Shown: positions 23,180-32,611, counted from the stretch's first letter. The stretch is DNA of 40,373 nt from Clostridia bacterium (GCA_017447445.1 JAFSNK010000029.1:1-40373); one strand, 5' to 3'. Made by a program: numbers and translations. Notes: generated by a model not told the origin, from the sequence alone.

Positions 23180-23287
23180 TAATAGACAATAACTGTATAT
23201 GCAGCGCGCCGGGGGAGGGCAAAACGCCTTGCCGCCGCTGCTTCGACCGCCGGGATGCCCCCCGGCAGATGAATAACGGAGGTAACG
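23180..23287 (+). promoter_or_regulatory. Structured GC-rich 5' leader
   Basis: The roughly 108-base leader contains GCAGCG (near 23200) able to pair with CGCTGC (near 23240), and GCCGGG with CCCGGC just before the ribosome binding site ACGGAGGT. It matches no riboswitch class I can name and has no terminator form. Confidence 0.3.
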
Positions 23288-24829
23288 ATGAAACTCAGAA
23301 AGCTCTTTTGCATACTTCTTATAACGGCGCTGTGCGCAGCCGTGCTCGCGTCCTGCGGCGGCGGGGGGAACGAATCCTCGCAAGCGGCGGCAAGCTCCGC
23401 TTCCGTCGAAGAGAGCGCGCCGCAATACAGCTACGGTCCCGTCGATTACGGCGAATTTCCCTATGCGGATAAAAAGCTCGACCCGAGCGAACCGGTAAAG
23501 ATACTCTGCGTCGAAACGGCGCGCCATATATACGGCGAACAGCAGTTCAGCTACAACGCCGAAAAAGAGGGCAACGCCATAAACGGCGCGGTGCAGGAGC
23601 GCAACAACAAGCTCGAGGAAAGTTACGGGATAGTTTTCGAGGTGTTCCCCGTCAACTCCCCGGCGGAACAGATCGCCAACTTTATCGAAACCGGGACCTA
23701 TGAATACGACGTTATCTGCGATTCGGTCGACCGTCTGGAGGTCGGCACCGTATACGGCTATTACCTGCCGATGGACGATTACGTCGACATAAGCAAGCCG
23801 TGGTGGGATTCCGAGGCGATAGATATGCTCGCGATAAGCGATTCGCACTTCCTGCTCGCCGGAGCCGCCATACTTACCGACGACGACAACACCTATCTCA
23901 CCCTGTTCAACAAGGATATGTATAACAGCAATTCCGACGTCGCGGCGTACGGGAACATATACGATATCGTCCGCGAAGGCAAGTTCACCATAGATATGTA
24001 CGCCGAAATGTGCAAATACGTTTCGCATCCGGACAGCAGCGGCGAATGGGGCTTCAACGCCACCTACGGCAACCTCTCGCACGCCTACGGCGCCACCGTT
24101 ATGGTAAACGGCTGCGGCGTGGCGACGGTCACCAAGGACGAGGACGATCAGCTCCGCCTTAACGTCGCGGCAAGGCATTCCGTCGACGTGTTCGACAAAG
24201 TCTACGCGCTTATGTCGGATCAGCAGCGCACCCAGCGCGCCGAGCTTATAATCGGCAAATCGCCGAACACCAGCAGCAAATACGGCTTTGCCGAGCTGGA
24301 GGAGATGTTCGTAAGCGGGCGCGGGCTGTTCTACAACACCACAAGCTCCTCCGTATCCATTCTTAAAAGCGTTTCGATGGACTTCGAATTCGGCGTGCTG
24401 CCGATACCCAAATACGAACCGTCTCAGGAAAATTACTGCAACACCGTGAACAGATACCAGTCCTCCGCGCTGGCGGTGCCCTCCAACGTCGGCTCCGCGC
24501 GTGCGAAAGAAGTAGCTTTCGCGCTGGAAGCGCTCGGGTTCCACAACAGCGAAGTCATCCGCGCCTACTACCGTCAGACGCTGCAGCTTCAGGCGGTCAC
24601 CTCGGACGACGACGCGGATATGCTGGATATCATCTACAACCACAGGTTCTACGATCTCGGCGCCATTTTCGGATGGGGCGCGGGCTCGAACAGTCTTATA
24701 AACATTTACGGCAGCGTTATCGCCGATTCGGCGGCAAACACGCTGATATCGCGCTGGGAATCCGCCGAATCCGCGGTGCTCTCCGCTATGGACGAAACGC
24801 TGGAAGCATACGAGAAAAACGCTTATTGA
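23288..24829 (+). CDS. Extracellular solute-binding lipoprotein, ABC-importer type
   Basis: 513 residues. Lipoprotein signal MKLRKLFCILLITALCAAVLAS-Cys, then a Gly/Ser/Ala linker (to about residue 45) and a large periplasmic-binding-like domain. Features of cluster 1 sugar-binding proteins are GAVQERNNKLEESYGIVFEV near the N-terminus, PAEQIANFIETGTYEYDVIC, a PWWDSEAIDMLAISDSHF segment, and a late LPIPKYEPSQENY segment. Ligand unknown; likely an oligosaccharide. No permease or ATPase gene is next to it, so it either serves a distant importer or is a surface receptor. It starts a probable operon with the following three genes. Signature residues for binding cannot be assigned. Confidence 0.85.
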   Translation: MKLRKLFCILLITALCAAVLASCGGGGNESSQAAASSASVEESAPQYSYGPVDYGEFPYADKKLDPSEPVKILCVETARHIYGEQQFSYNAEKEGNAINGAVQERNNKLEESYGIVFEVFPVNSPAEQIANFIETGTYEYDVICDSVDRLEVGTVYGYYLPMDDYVDISKPWWDSEAIDMLAISDSHFLLAGAAILTDDDNTYLTLFNKDMYNSNSDVAAYGNIYDIVREGKFTIDMYAEMCKYVSHPDSSGEWGFNATYGNLSHAYGATVMVNGCGVATVTKDEDDQLRLNVAARHSVDVFDKVYALMSDQQRTQRAELIIGKSPNTSSKYGFAELEEMFVSGRGLFYNTTSSSVSILKSVSMDFEFGVLPIPKYEPSQENYCNTVNRYQSSALAVPSNVGSARAKEVAFALEALGFHNSEVIRAYYRQTLQLQAVTSDDDADMLDIIYNHRFYDLGAIFGWGAGSNSLINIYGSVIADSAANTLISRWESAESAVLSAMDETLEAYEKNAY

Positions 24830-24842
24830 ACGGGGAAAAAAG

Positions 24843-26894
24843 ATGAAGAGATTCAGAATTGCCGCGCTTGCCGCGGCGGCGGTAATATGCTTTTCGGCGC
24901 TTCCGTTTTCCGCTTCCGCGGAGGAGGAGGCCGTTTCCGTGGGCAAGCCGTACACGGTCGAATACGCCACTCCCATAGAAAACGCTTATCCCGCACTCGC
25001 GTATGAACCCGAGACCGCGCTTACCGACGGCAAGCTTGCCCTTTCCGGCTACAACGATTCCAACTGGGTCACGCTGTACCGCGGCACCGCCGCGCGTGTG
25101 ACGGTCGACCTCGGCAAGCCGCACGCCGTTTCCGGCGTGAAGATCGGGCAGATGCAGTTGAAGGACTACGGCGTGTACTGCTCGCGATATCTGCGCGTCT
25201 ATCTTTCGGACGACGGCGAGAATTTCTTCCTCGCCGGGACAAATGAATTCCCGGAAGCCGTCACTTCGCCGGTACGCGAACGCGTGGAGTTCGAATGCAG
25301 GCCGGAAAAGACTTATTCCGCCCGCTACGTCCGCGCCGAGTTTTCGAGCGACGTTTTCACGCTTGTCGACGAGGTGACCGTTCTCGGGAGCGAGGACGCG
25401 TCCGGGGCGGAAAAGATCCCCGCCGATTATTATACCGAACCGGAGCTCGGCTTTGCCGGACCTCTGGACGGGATAAAAAGCGTCTGCCTTATGTATATCG
25501 CCTCGAACTACACCGAGGAGATGATAAAACCGTACGTCGCCTACATAGACGACAAGGGGAACGTTAAGGACAGGATGTTCGACGCGCTTCTGTTCTTGGA
25601 ACTCACGAACACCGAACGCCCCGATAGGTTTATGCGTATGGACGATATGAAGGGGTTCGTCGAACGCGCGCTCGGCGCGGGCTCCGGCAACAACCTCACC
25701 GCGCTGAACAAGGTCGTCGGCGAGCTCAGGAGCGAACTCGGGCTCGGCGAGGATTTCAAATATCCGGTGTTTCTTTCCGCGCCGTTCATCGGCGTTTTCA
25801 CGGACAGCTTCGGCGAGATCGGCGGGGCGAACGTGACCGCTTCGAATATAGAGGGCAGGAAAGCTATTGCCGACTGGTATATCGATTACGCGATAAACGC
25901 CTTTAACGAATGCAATTTCGAAAACCTGGAGCTGAAAGGGCTTTACTGGTTCCGCGAAAGCATAGAATACAAGCTTTCCACCGACGAGGAGGAGCTTATG
26001 AAGCACTTCACCTCCGCCGTGCGCGAAAAGGGATATAAGAGCATCTGGATCCCCTATTACAGCTCCGCGGGGATAGATAAAGTCCCGGAACTCGGCTTCG
26101 ATTCGGTGGTCATGCAAAGCGGATACGCCTTCAACGGCAACGACGAAACGGGCGCGCCGCTGCCCGGCGTCGTTTCCGACTGCGCTCACGTCGCGAAGAA
26201 ATACGGAATGGGTATGGAATTCGAAGTGGATATGAGCAAAAACTCATATCTCGAAAAATTCGCCCGTTACGTCCACGTCGCATACGCCGAAGGGCTTATG
26301 AACGACGGTATGATGATGATGTACCAGGTCGGAAAGAATATTTACGAAAGCGCCGTCGGCTCCGCCTCCATACGCCCGCTTTACGAGCTCACTTATAAAT
26401 ACTGCTCCGGGACCTATACCGAGATCGCGCCCGTTATAAAAAGCGGCGCCACCGTTACGGTGACCGCCGGGGAATACGTGAACGGCAAGGTGGAGATCGA
26501 GGACGAGGACACGCCCGCCTCCAAGCTCACGGTGGTCAACCTCGAAAAACCGGAGGGGGTATATTTCAGCGTTACCGGAAAGGGCGTTTACGAGGTGGAT
26601 ACCTATAAATCCCAGCCCGGCACCTACGTCGCAAGGTTCGCCGTAAGCGACGGATTCCTTGTTTCCAACACCGTGGAAGTTACGATAATCGTCGAACCCG
26701 CGGAGGAATCGGCTCCGGAAAGCAAGCCGGCGTCCGAGGCGCCTTCCGCGCCGGAATCAGGCACGGTTTCCGAACATGGTGTTGACAACGGCGGCAATAT
26801 GACTATAATAATAATTGCAGCGGCGGTACTTGCTGCCGCCGGTATCGCGGCGGCGCTGATAATATATTTCCGCAAAAAAAGGAGAATGAACTGA
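24843..26894 (+). CDS. Secreted, membrane-anchored DUF4855-like protein with discoidin-like N-terminal domain
   Basis: 683 residues. Cleavable signal peptide (cleavage after SASA). N-terminal domain about 35-200 resembles an F5/8 type C-like module (VTVDLGKPHAVSGVKIGQ, RYLRVYLSDDGENFFLAG, ARYVRAEF). The central domain about 215-520 matches DUF4855 features (SVCLMYIASNY, MFDALLFLEL, LKGLYWFRES, IWIPYYSSAG, GFDSVVMQSGYAF, GMGMEFEVDM), a glycosidase-like barrel whose activity is not known to me. About 530-630 is a beta-sandwich, followed by a Ser/Glu/Pro-rich linker and a C-terminal membrane helix with a KKRRMN tail, so it is anchored in the membrane and faces outward. It follows the solute-binding gene by 13 bases. 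Confidence 0.75.
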   Translation: MKRFRIAALAAAAVICFSALPFSASAEEEAVSVGKPYTVEYATPIENAYPALAYEPETALTDGKLALSGYNDSNWVTLYRGTAARVTVDLGKPHAVSGVKIGQMQLKDYGVYCSRYLRVYLSDDGENFFLAGTNEFPEAVTSPVRERVEFECRPEKTYSARYVRAEFSSDVFTLVDEVTVLGSEDASGAEKIPADYYTEPELGFAGPLDGIKSVCLMYIASNYTEEMIKPYVAYIDDKGNVKDRMFDALLFLELTNTERPDRFMRMDDMKGFVERALGAGSGNNLTALNKVVGELRSELGLGEDFKYPVFLSAPFIGVFTDSFGEIGGANVTASNIEGRKAIADWYIDYAINAFNECNFENLELKGLYWFRESIEYKLSTDEEELMKHFTSAVREKGYKSIWIPYYSSAGIDKVPELGFDSVVMQSGYAFNGNDETGAPLPGVVSDCAHVAKKYGMGMEFEVDMSKNSYLEKFARYVHVAYAEGLMNDGMMMMYQVGKNIYESAVGSASIRPLYELTYKYCSGTYTEIAPVIKSGATVTVTAGEYVNGKVEIEDEDTPASKLTVVNLEKPEGVYFSVTGKGVYEVDTYKSQPGTYVARFAVSDGFLVSNTVEVTIIVEPAEESAPESKPASEAPSAPESGTVSEHGVDNGGNMTIIIIAAAVLAAAGIAAALIIYFRKKRRMN

Positions 26895-26898
26895 AACC

Positions 26899-27759
26899 AT
26901 GAAGATCGGCATAAGCCTTTACAGCTTTCACGAGTATGCAGACGAAACGTCGTTGGGCATAAAAGGATGCATAGATAAAGTCAAAGAGTTCGGCGGAGAG
27001 GGAGTCGATTTTGTCGAAACTCCGGGTCTGGATCAGGAACAGTACCTCGCCTACGCGAAGGATATAGGCGATTACTGCCGCAAAGTCGGGGTTGAACCCG
27101 TCTGCTTCTGCGTGGGGAGCGATTTCCTCAACCGCGATACCGACGCGGAGACAGAGCGCGTCAAAAAGCTTGTCGACGTTGCGGCGGCTTACGGCTGCTC
27201 CGTTATGCGCCACGACGCCACTCCCGGCTACCCCAACACGGTAAAGACCGGGCGCAGCTTCGATTGCGTGCTGCCGGTGCTTGCCCGCGCCTACCGCGCC
27301 GTTACCGAATACGCGCAGACGAAAGGCGTTAAGACCTGCATCGAAAACCACGGCTTCTTCGCACAGGATCCGGAGCGTGTCGAAAAGCTTATAAACGCCG
27401 TCGGACACCCCAATTTCGGCGCGCTTATCGACATAGGCAACTTCGCCTGCGCGGACGCCGACCATAACTACGCGGTCGGGCTTTTGGCGCCTTACGCTTT
27501 CCACGCGCACGCAAAGGATTTCCACAAAAAAAGCGGCTCGCTGGACGACCCGGGCGAGGGCTGGTTCAGGTCCCGCGGGGGCAACTACCTGCGCGGCTCC
27601 ATAATCGGCCACGGCGACGTTCCGGTGCGCCAGTGCGTGCAAACGCTTAAACGCGCCGGGTACGACGGCTTCCTCGATATAGAATTCGAGGGGATGGAAG
27701 ACCCGCTGAAGGGCATACGGATAGGCATAGCAAACCTCAAACGCTTCGCCGGGGACTGA
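26899..27759 (+). CDS. Sugar phosphate isomerase/epimerase family TIM-barrel protein
   Basis: 286 residues, AP-endonuclease-2-type (xylose isomerase-like) barrel with metal-dependent isomerase or epimerase chemistry on sugars or inositols. Metal ligands are plausible: Glu in TCIENHGFF, Asp in LIDIGNFACAD, His in HAHAKDFH and the final Glu in LDIEFEG. There is no signal peptide, so it acts in the cytosol, presumably on a sugar delivered by the solute-binding system upstream. Starts 4 bases after the DUF4855-like gene and ends 1 base before the next gene, so these form one operon. Confidence 0.88.
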   Translation: MKIGISLYSFHEYADETSLGIKGCIDKVKEFGGEGVDFVETPGLDQEQYLAYAKDIGDYCRKVGVEPVCFCVGSDFLNRDTDAETERVKKLVDVAAAYGCSVMRHDATPGYPNTVKTGRSFDCVLPVLARAYRAVTEYAQTKGVKTCIENHGFFAQDPERVEKLINAVGHPNFGALIDIGNFACADADHNYAVGLLAPYAFHAHAKDFHKKSGSLDDPGEGWFRSRGGNYLRGSIIGHGDVPVRQCVQTLKRAGYDGFLDIEFEGMEDPLKGIRIGIANLKRFAGD

Positions 27760-27760
27760 T

Positions 27761-28453
27761 ATGAAAAAAGAAATTTCCCGGCAGGAGAGGGAAGAGACCG
27801 CCGACGCGAAGGTAAAGGATAAAAGGCGCGTTAAAAAAGCGCTTATCATCGCCGCGTGCGTGTTTCTGGGCGCGCTGCTGCTCGCCGCGGGCGCGGAGCT
27901 CGCCGCTTCGCTTTTGAAAAAGCGCGGCGCGGAAGAAGCCGTCTCCCGCAGGGAGGCGGAGGAAAGCGGGATATTCTTTTTCGAGCCGGACTACAGCGAG
28001 GACATATTCGAAGACGAAGTTTACCTCGCGCTGGACCGCAGCATCCGCTTCGAATATATGGGCGAGGAGATACTGCTCACCGAGCAGTCGGCTTCCCGCA
28101 GGGGCGGCGCGGCGCTTATGTTCTATAATTATTTTCAGTGCGTTATAAACGGCGATTACGCGGCGTACCCCGGCTTTTTCACTGAGGAATACAAAAAAAG
28201 CCCCTATGCCGAAATACCCGAAAAATTCGCGATGCAAAAGCTTTGCGATATCGGGATAAAGCTTTTCGACCGCAGGCAGAACGAAAACGGAGCGATATCC
28301 GAAATATTCGAGGTGCGTTACGCGATATTCGAAAACAACGGCACCTTCCGGCGGGATATCCCCAGCCTGGAAACGCGCACGCTCGTGTTCGAACTGGCGT
28401 ATGACGACGGCGTTCCGCTTATCAATTCCATAGGCCGCCGCAAAAACGCGTGA
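27761..28453 (+). CDS. Membrane-anchored protein of unknown function
   Basis: 230 residues. A charged cytosolic N-terminus (about 1-26, Lys/Arg/Glu-rich) precedes one membrane helix ([20 protein letters not shown]), and the remaining about 180 residues should be extracellular. The outer part has a region, [22 protein letters not shown], of a type found in NTF2-like or DUF4829-like folds, but I cannot assign a family with confidence. It begins one base after the isomerase stop and is the last gene of that operon; the next gene is 31 bases on and has its own strong ribosome binding site. Not conserved in any context I recognise. Confidence 0.6.
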   Translation: MKKEISRQEREETADAKVKDKRRVKKALIIAACVFLGALLLAAGAELAASLLKKRGAEEAVSRREAEESGIFFFEPDYSEDIFEDEVYLALDRSIRFEYMGEEILLTEQSASRRGGAALMFYNYFQCVINGDYAAYPGFFTEEYKKSPYAEIPEKFAMQKLCDIGIKLFDRRQNENGAISEIFEVRYAIFENNGTFRRDIPSLETRTLVFELAYDDGVPLINSIGRRKNA

Positions 28454-28484
28454 CCGTCATATTATTATAAGGTGGTTCTTTCGT

Positions 28485-29630
28485 ATGGCAAATATCGAAC
28501 AGGAAAATCAAAAGATCCTTAATAAGATCGCCCGCGTCCGCACGGAAGCTTCGGCGCGTCTGCAGGAGCTTGCGGAACGGATAAAAGACGTTAAAGATCC
28601 GGAAACGCGCCGCGAACTGCGCGAAAAGGCGCACAACGTCCGCGTCTCCGCCGCCGCGAGGATAAACGAGCTTCGCAAAGAGCTGGGCGAAAAGATACCC
28701 GGCAGGGAAGAGATAGCGGCGAAAGCAAATGAGCTTAAGGGCTCCGCGCGGGAAAAATACGGCGAGCTTCGCAGCAAGGCGGGCGAAAAGTTCCCGGATA
28801 TCGACTATTATTCCGCCCGCGCGGGTGAATTCAAAAACGCCGCCGCGGAAAAATTAAGCGGTGCGTATTCCCGTCTGCGCGAGGACGCGCCGAAGATAAA
28901 GTCCATCCGTTCCAAAGAGGACCTTGCGCGCCTGCGCCGGGATCTGCCGGATAAAGAAAAGCTTTTAGCCGGAGCGCGCGCCGTGAAGAACGGAGCCGGC
29001 GATCTGTTCGACCGCTTCTTCGAGGAGCTGCGTTCCATCCGCGAACGCGACCCCGCCGCGGAAAGCGACCTCGAAGTTATGCTGTTCTATCCCGGGCTGC
29101 ACGCCGTGCTTGCCTACCGCGTCGCACACCTGCTCTATAATAAAGGGCTGCATCTCGCCGCCGCCGCGATAAGCCGCGCCGCGCGCGATTCCACCGGGAT
29201 CGAAATACATCCCGCCGCGCAGATCGGCAAAAACCTGTTTATCGACCACGGCAGCGCGGTCGTTATAGGCGAAACGGCGGTCATCGGCGATAACTGCACC
29301 ATTTATCAGGGCGTTACCCTGGGCGGTACCGGCAAACACGTCGGCAAACGCCACCCCACCATCGGCAATAACGTAATGATCGGCGCCGGAGCAAAGGTGC
29401 TCGGTCCGGTCACCGTCGGCGACAACGCGAAGATCGCCGCCGGGGCGGTGGTGCTTAAAGATATCCCGGCAAACTGCACCGCGGTGGGAATCCCCGCCAA
29501 GGTCGTTCGCGAGAACGGCGAAGTGACCGAGCAAACGCTCGATCAGTGCAATATACCGGACCCTGTCGCGCAGGAGCTTGCCGCGCTGCGTGAGCGTATA
29601 TCCGCATTGGAAAAAAAGTCAAATGACTAA
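28485..29630 (+). CDS. Serine O-acetyltransferase with a long helical N-terminal extension
   Basis: 381 residues. The C-terminal half is a CysE-type left-handed beta helix that acetylates L-serine with acetyl-CoA for cysteine synthesis: [39 protein letters not shown] (catalytic His242 and His255), [40 protein letters not shown] and GIPAKVVR. It ends with a short coiled coil ([15 protein letters not shown]). The first about 185 residues are a Lys/Glu/Arg/Ala-rich set of amphipathic helices ([20 protein letters not shown]..., [16 protein letters not shown]) not part of ordinary CysE, whose N-terminal helical domain is about 140 residues and differs in sequence. Start ATG is preceded by AAGGTGG. 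No cysK is next to it. Confidence 0.9.
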   Translation: MANIEQENQKILNKIARVRTEASARLQELAERIKDVKDPETRRELREKAHNVRVSAAARINELRKELGEKIPGREEIAAKANELKGSAREKYGELRSKAGEKFPDIDYYSARAGEFKNAAAEKLSGAYSRLREDAPKIKSIRSKEDLARLRRDLPDKEKLLAGARAVKNGAGDLFDRFFEELRSIRERDPAAESDLEVMLFYPGLHAVLAYRVAHLLYNKGLHLAAAAISRAARDSTGIEIHPAAQIGKNLFIDHGSAVVIGETAVIGDNCTIYQGVTLGGTGKHVGKRHPTIGNNVMIGAGAKVLGPVTVGDNAKIAAGAVVLKDIPANCTAVGIPAKVVRENGEVTEQTLDQCNIPDPVAQELAALRERISALEKKSND

Positions 29631-29651
29631 AATAAAAAAAGGAGCAAAACC

Positions 29652-31058
29652 ATGAAAAAAATCTCTGCATTCCTGCTCGTGCTTTGCATGGTATTCGCTT
29701 TGGTCGCCTGCGGCGGCGGAAACGACACCAGCAAGGACGAATCAAAGCCTGCCGAATCCGGCGCGGTTTCCGCCGACGCCTCGACAGCCGAATCCAAAGA
29801 AGATTCCAAGGAAGAATCCAAAGAAGCTTCCAAAGATGAATCCGAGGACAAATCCGAATTAACGTCCGAAGACGCCTCCGAAGCCGAATCCGGCACTGAA
29901 TCCGCCGATGAATCCAGCACTGAATCCGAAGACTCCGGTACCGAACCCGCAAAAGAAGTAGTGTTCACCAACAAGTTCATCACCTGGAAGGGCAGCTACA
30001 AGTCCAGCATGGTCAACGAAAGGATCAACGATGCCACTTCGCTCCCGCTTTCCAAGATCAACGAAGAAGTTGGAGAAGGCGACGTCGGTATATTCACCCG
30101 CGAATTCGGTTCCAGCATAAGCGATCCGCTTCAGGATTATTCCGATTTCGCTATCGGCGTGTTCGAATACGATCACAGCATATTCAGCTACAAACTCGTT
30201 TCCATGTCCGAAGTGGGCGCGGGCGACGCCAACCAGGCGATCCCTGAAGACGGCTACGTTCTCGCCATCTACAAGAAGTACGAAGACAAGGCCAAGGCCA
30301 TGGCTGCAGCCGCCGGCGGCAACGATATAATCTACTTCCCGCACGGCATAACCATCAACCGCGGTCTCGACGTTACCATTCACAAAGCGGGCGTCGCTCC
30401 GACTATCGACGGCAACATTTCCTCCGCAGAATACGGCAACGCCGTATGGTCCTTCAACCCCGACAACACCCTTATCAACTATGCTCAGTTCGAAGCCGGC
30501 AACTACTACGCCACTGCCGAAGCGTACCTCACCTATGACGACGAAAACATCTATCTCGGCGTCGTGGTCGATTCGCCCTACCACATCAACAACCTGACCG
30601 AAGCCAACAAGAGCAGCATGTGGAACTCCGAATCCATCCAGGTCAACGTCTCGGTCTACCCGGCGGACAGCGACTACATCTCCGAGCACTGGGATTGGGT
30701 CATCGACAAGACTTCCACCGATCAGAACGTTATGCGCCAGACCGGCTACTGCGTAAACGCAAACGGCGACACCCTTAAGACCATCTGGCAGGGCGACACC
30801 ACCGTCGAGAACTCCGAAGCGGTCTGCATCCGCGACGACGCGGCTTCCAAGACCTATTACGAAGTCAAGATCCCGTTCTCCGACGTCGGCAGGGACGACA
30901 CCGCAAGGATCGCCGTTCAGGACGGCACCAGATTCGGTCTCTCCATCTCCGTCAACAGCGGCGACGGCACCAAGTTCAAGAACATAATCATGCGCGACGG
31001 CGGCGGAATCATCTCCATCAACGACTGGACCAAGATCCCCGTTATCACCCTCGGCTAA
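29652..31058 (+). CDS. Lipoprotein with acidic Ser/Glu/Lys linker and CBM9-like domain
   Basis: 468 residues. Lipoprotein signal ending VAC (Cys20), GGGND, then a linker at about 27-97 built almost only of Ser, Glu, Lys, Asp, Ala and Thr (repeats such as SKEDSKEESKEASKDE). A middle domain about 98-235 is unassigned. The C-terminal domain, about 245-468, has features of the CBM9-like fold (PTIDGNISSAEYGNAVWSF, YLTYDDENIYLGVVVD, NSESIQVNVSVYP, YEVKIPFSDVG). Predicted anchored to the outer face of the membrane, binding carbohydrate. Codon use is strongly biased to TCC, GAA, AAC and AAG, more so than neighbours, hinting at high expression. The AAAGGAG site is 21 bases after the acetyltransferase stop. 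Confidence 0.8.
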   Translation: MKKISAFLLVLCMVFALVACGGGNDTSKDESKPAESGAVSADASTAESKEDSKEESKEASKDESEDKSELTSEDASEAESGTESADESSTESEDSGTEPAKEVVFTNKFITWKGSYKSSMVNERINDATSLPLSKINEEVGEGDVGIFTREFGSSISDPLQDYSDFAIGVFEYDHSIFSYKLVSMSEVGAGDANQAIPEDGYVLAIYKKYEDKAKAMAAAAGGNDIIYFPHGITINRGLDVTIHKAGVAPTIDGNISSAEYGNAVWSFNPDNTLINYAQFEAGNYYATAEAYLTYDDENIYLGVVVDSPYHINNLTEANKSSMWNSESIQVNVSVYPADSDYISEHWDWVIDKTSTDQNVMRQTGYCVNANGDTLKTIWQGDTTVENSEAVCIRDDAASKTYYEVKIPFSDVGRDDTARIAVQDGTRFGLSISVNSGDGTKFKNIIMRDGGGIISINDWTKIPVITLG

Positions 31059-31080
31059 ATCGCGTTGAGCTTAATATGGG

Positions 31081-31116
31081 GGCGGCGAGAAAATCGCCGC
31101 TCCTTTTCCTTTTTCC
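31081..31116 (+). terminator. Terminator after the CBM9-like lipoprotein gene
   Basis: GCGGCGA (31082-31088), loop GAAAA, TCGCCGC (31094-31100), then TCCTTTTCCTTTTTCC. Confidence 0.8.
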
Positions 31117-31145
31117 TTGACAATATGCCGGCGAAGTGTTATAAT
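31117..31145 (+). promoter_or_regulatory. Consensus sigma-A promoter of the HD-GYP gene
   Basis: TTGACA (31117-31122), 17-base spacer, TATAAT (31140-31145): a perfect match, with the GAAGGAG ribosome binding site about 20 bases after. Confidence 0.92.
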
Positions 31146-31180
31146 CCAAAGGTAAGTTTTTTGTCGGAAGGAGTCGCACC

Positions 31181-32530
31181 ATGCAGGGCGGTAATAACGC
31201 AGCAAACAAAAAAAGCCGGATGTATGCTTCCGCCGAAGCGGACGCGAACCGCTTCAACCTGCGCGGGCTTTCGTTTTTGGCGCCGCTTGCTTTGCTGGCG
31301 GAGGTGCTTAACGAATTCGGGCTGTTCAACGCAAGCCGCAGCATAATGCTCCCCGCCGCGATCCTCGCCGCCGCGGCGCTGTTCCTTCCCGTCGCGATCC
31401 ACCTGATCTATAAAAAATCCAAGGGCAAATCGGCTGTCGAATGCCCCTGGATGCGTATTCTTATAATATCCTGCGCCTTCGTCGGCACCGCCGTGTTGTG
31501 CGTTTCCATAACGCCTCACAACGCCATACTCATCCCCATACCCATGCTTATGGCGGCGCAGTACCGCCACAGCAACCGTATGTTCGCGGTGGTGCTGGCG
31601 GCCACGCTGCTGCTCGTTCCGTTAAGCGTTTACGGCGGATTCTTCTTCGGCATTACCGACAGGAACTTTTTAAAAGGCGCGCTTACCGACGAACAGGCGG
31701 CTTCGTTTGCCAACCGCGTCGCGATCGCCACGCCGAAGCGTATGTTCGAGCTGTTCACGCACTACGTCATACCGCGCACGCTCGGCTTCATAGGTACCGC
31801 GCTGCTCGTTTTCGGGATCACCCGCCGCAGCGAAAAAATGCTTGACCGTCAGTCGGAGCTTTCGAATAAAGTGCGCGAAGAAATGGAAAACCGCCAGCAG
31901 ATGCAGAACCACGTTATCGAAGTGCTTTCCAACCTTATCGAAACGCGCGACGCAAGCACCGGAACGCATATAATAAACACCAAAAAATACGTGGAGCTTA
32001 TCGCCCGCGCTATGCAGGCGGAGGACAAATACCGCGATATACTTACCGACGGCGAGATAGAATTGATCAAGAACGCCGCGCCCCTGCACGACGTAGGCAA
32101 GATCTCCGTCCCGGACGCGATCCTGCTTAAGCCCGCAAAGCTCACGCCCGAAGAATTCGACCGTATGAAAACGCATACCACCGTGGGCGGCAAGCTTATC
32201 AAAGACCTGTTTGCCGGGCTGAACGACGCCCAGTTCCTTCGCATTGCGGAGGAGATCGCCGCTTCACACCACGAGCGTTGGGACGGCACCGGATACCCCG
32301 ACGGGCTCAAGGGCGAATCCATACCGCTGGCCGCGCGTATTATGGCTGTCGCCGACGTGTTCGACGCGCTCGTTTCGGTCCGCGTATACAAAAGCTCCGT
32401 CGAGCCGCGCGCCGCTATGGATATGATCTATTCCGAAAGCGGCACTCACTTCGATCCGGATATAATCCGCGTGGTACGCACGGTGGAGGATAAAATGATC
32501 GCAGTCGCGGAGTCCCGCCAAAAGGCGTAA
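31181..32530 (+). CDS. Membrane HD-GYP domain protein (putative cyclic-di-GMP phosphodiesterase)
   Basis: 449 residues. N-terminal membrane domain with about five helices (about 30-215), then a coiled-coil linker (SEKMLDRQSELSNKVREEM..., about 217-245) and a C-terminal HD-GYP domain (about 245-440). The HD pair is at His303-Asp304 (PLHDVGKISVP), and the second signature HHERWDGTGYPDGLKG begins at His363, with the GYP triad at 371-373. An intact HD-GYP predicts cyclic-di-GMP hydrolysis, or that of a related dinucleotide; no GGDEF is nearby. The membrane part contains no recognised sensory domain. Monocistronic: strong promoter before, strong terminator after. Confidence 0.9.
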   Translation: MQGGNNAANKKSRMYASAEADANRFNLRGLSFLAPLALLAEVLNEFGLFNASRSIMLPAAILAAAALFLPVAIHLIYKKSKGKSAVECPWMRILIISCAFVGTAVLCVSITPHNAILIPIPMLMAAQYRHSNRMFAVVLAATLLLVPLSVYGGFFFGITDRNFLKGALTDEQAASFANRVAIATPKRMFELFTHYVIPRTLGFIGTALLVFGITRRSEKMLDRQSELSNKVREEMENRQQMQNHVIEVLSNLIETRDASTGTHIINTKKYVELIARAMQAEDKYRDILTDGEIELIKNAAPLHDVGKISVPDAILLKPAKLTPEEFDRMKTHTTVGGKLIKDLFAGLNDAQFLRIAEEIAASHHERWDGTGYPDGLKGESIPLAARIMAVADVFDALVSVRVYKSSVEPRAAMDMIYSESGTHFDPDIIRVVRTVEDKMIAVAESRQKA

Positions 32531-32553
32531 CGAATACAACATTCCCGATATTA

Positions 32554-32592
32554 AAAAAGGTTATCCGGGCGTAAAACCCGGATAACCTTTTT
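32554..32592. terminator. Bidirectional terminator between HD-GYP and mannanase-like genes
   Basis: AAAAAGGTTATCCGGG (32554-32569), 7-base loop, CCCGGATAACCTTTTT (32577-32592). Confidence 0.93.
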
Positions 32593-32611
32593 ATCTGTTT
32601 GCCCGCGCGTT

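Noticed and set aside
23180..23287. Known riboswitch
   Set aside because: I could not match the conserved cores of the cyclic-di-GMP, SAM, cobalamin, TPP or glycine classes.
21674..24976. Very long leftward open frame of about 1100 codons
   Set aside because: It lies opposite the aminotransferase and solute-binding genes, is low in sequence quality (Arg/His/Gly-rich) and is an antisense shadow of GC-rich codons.
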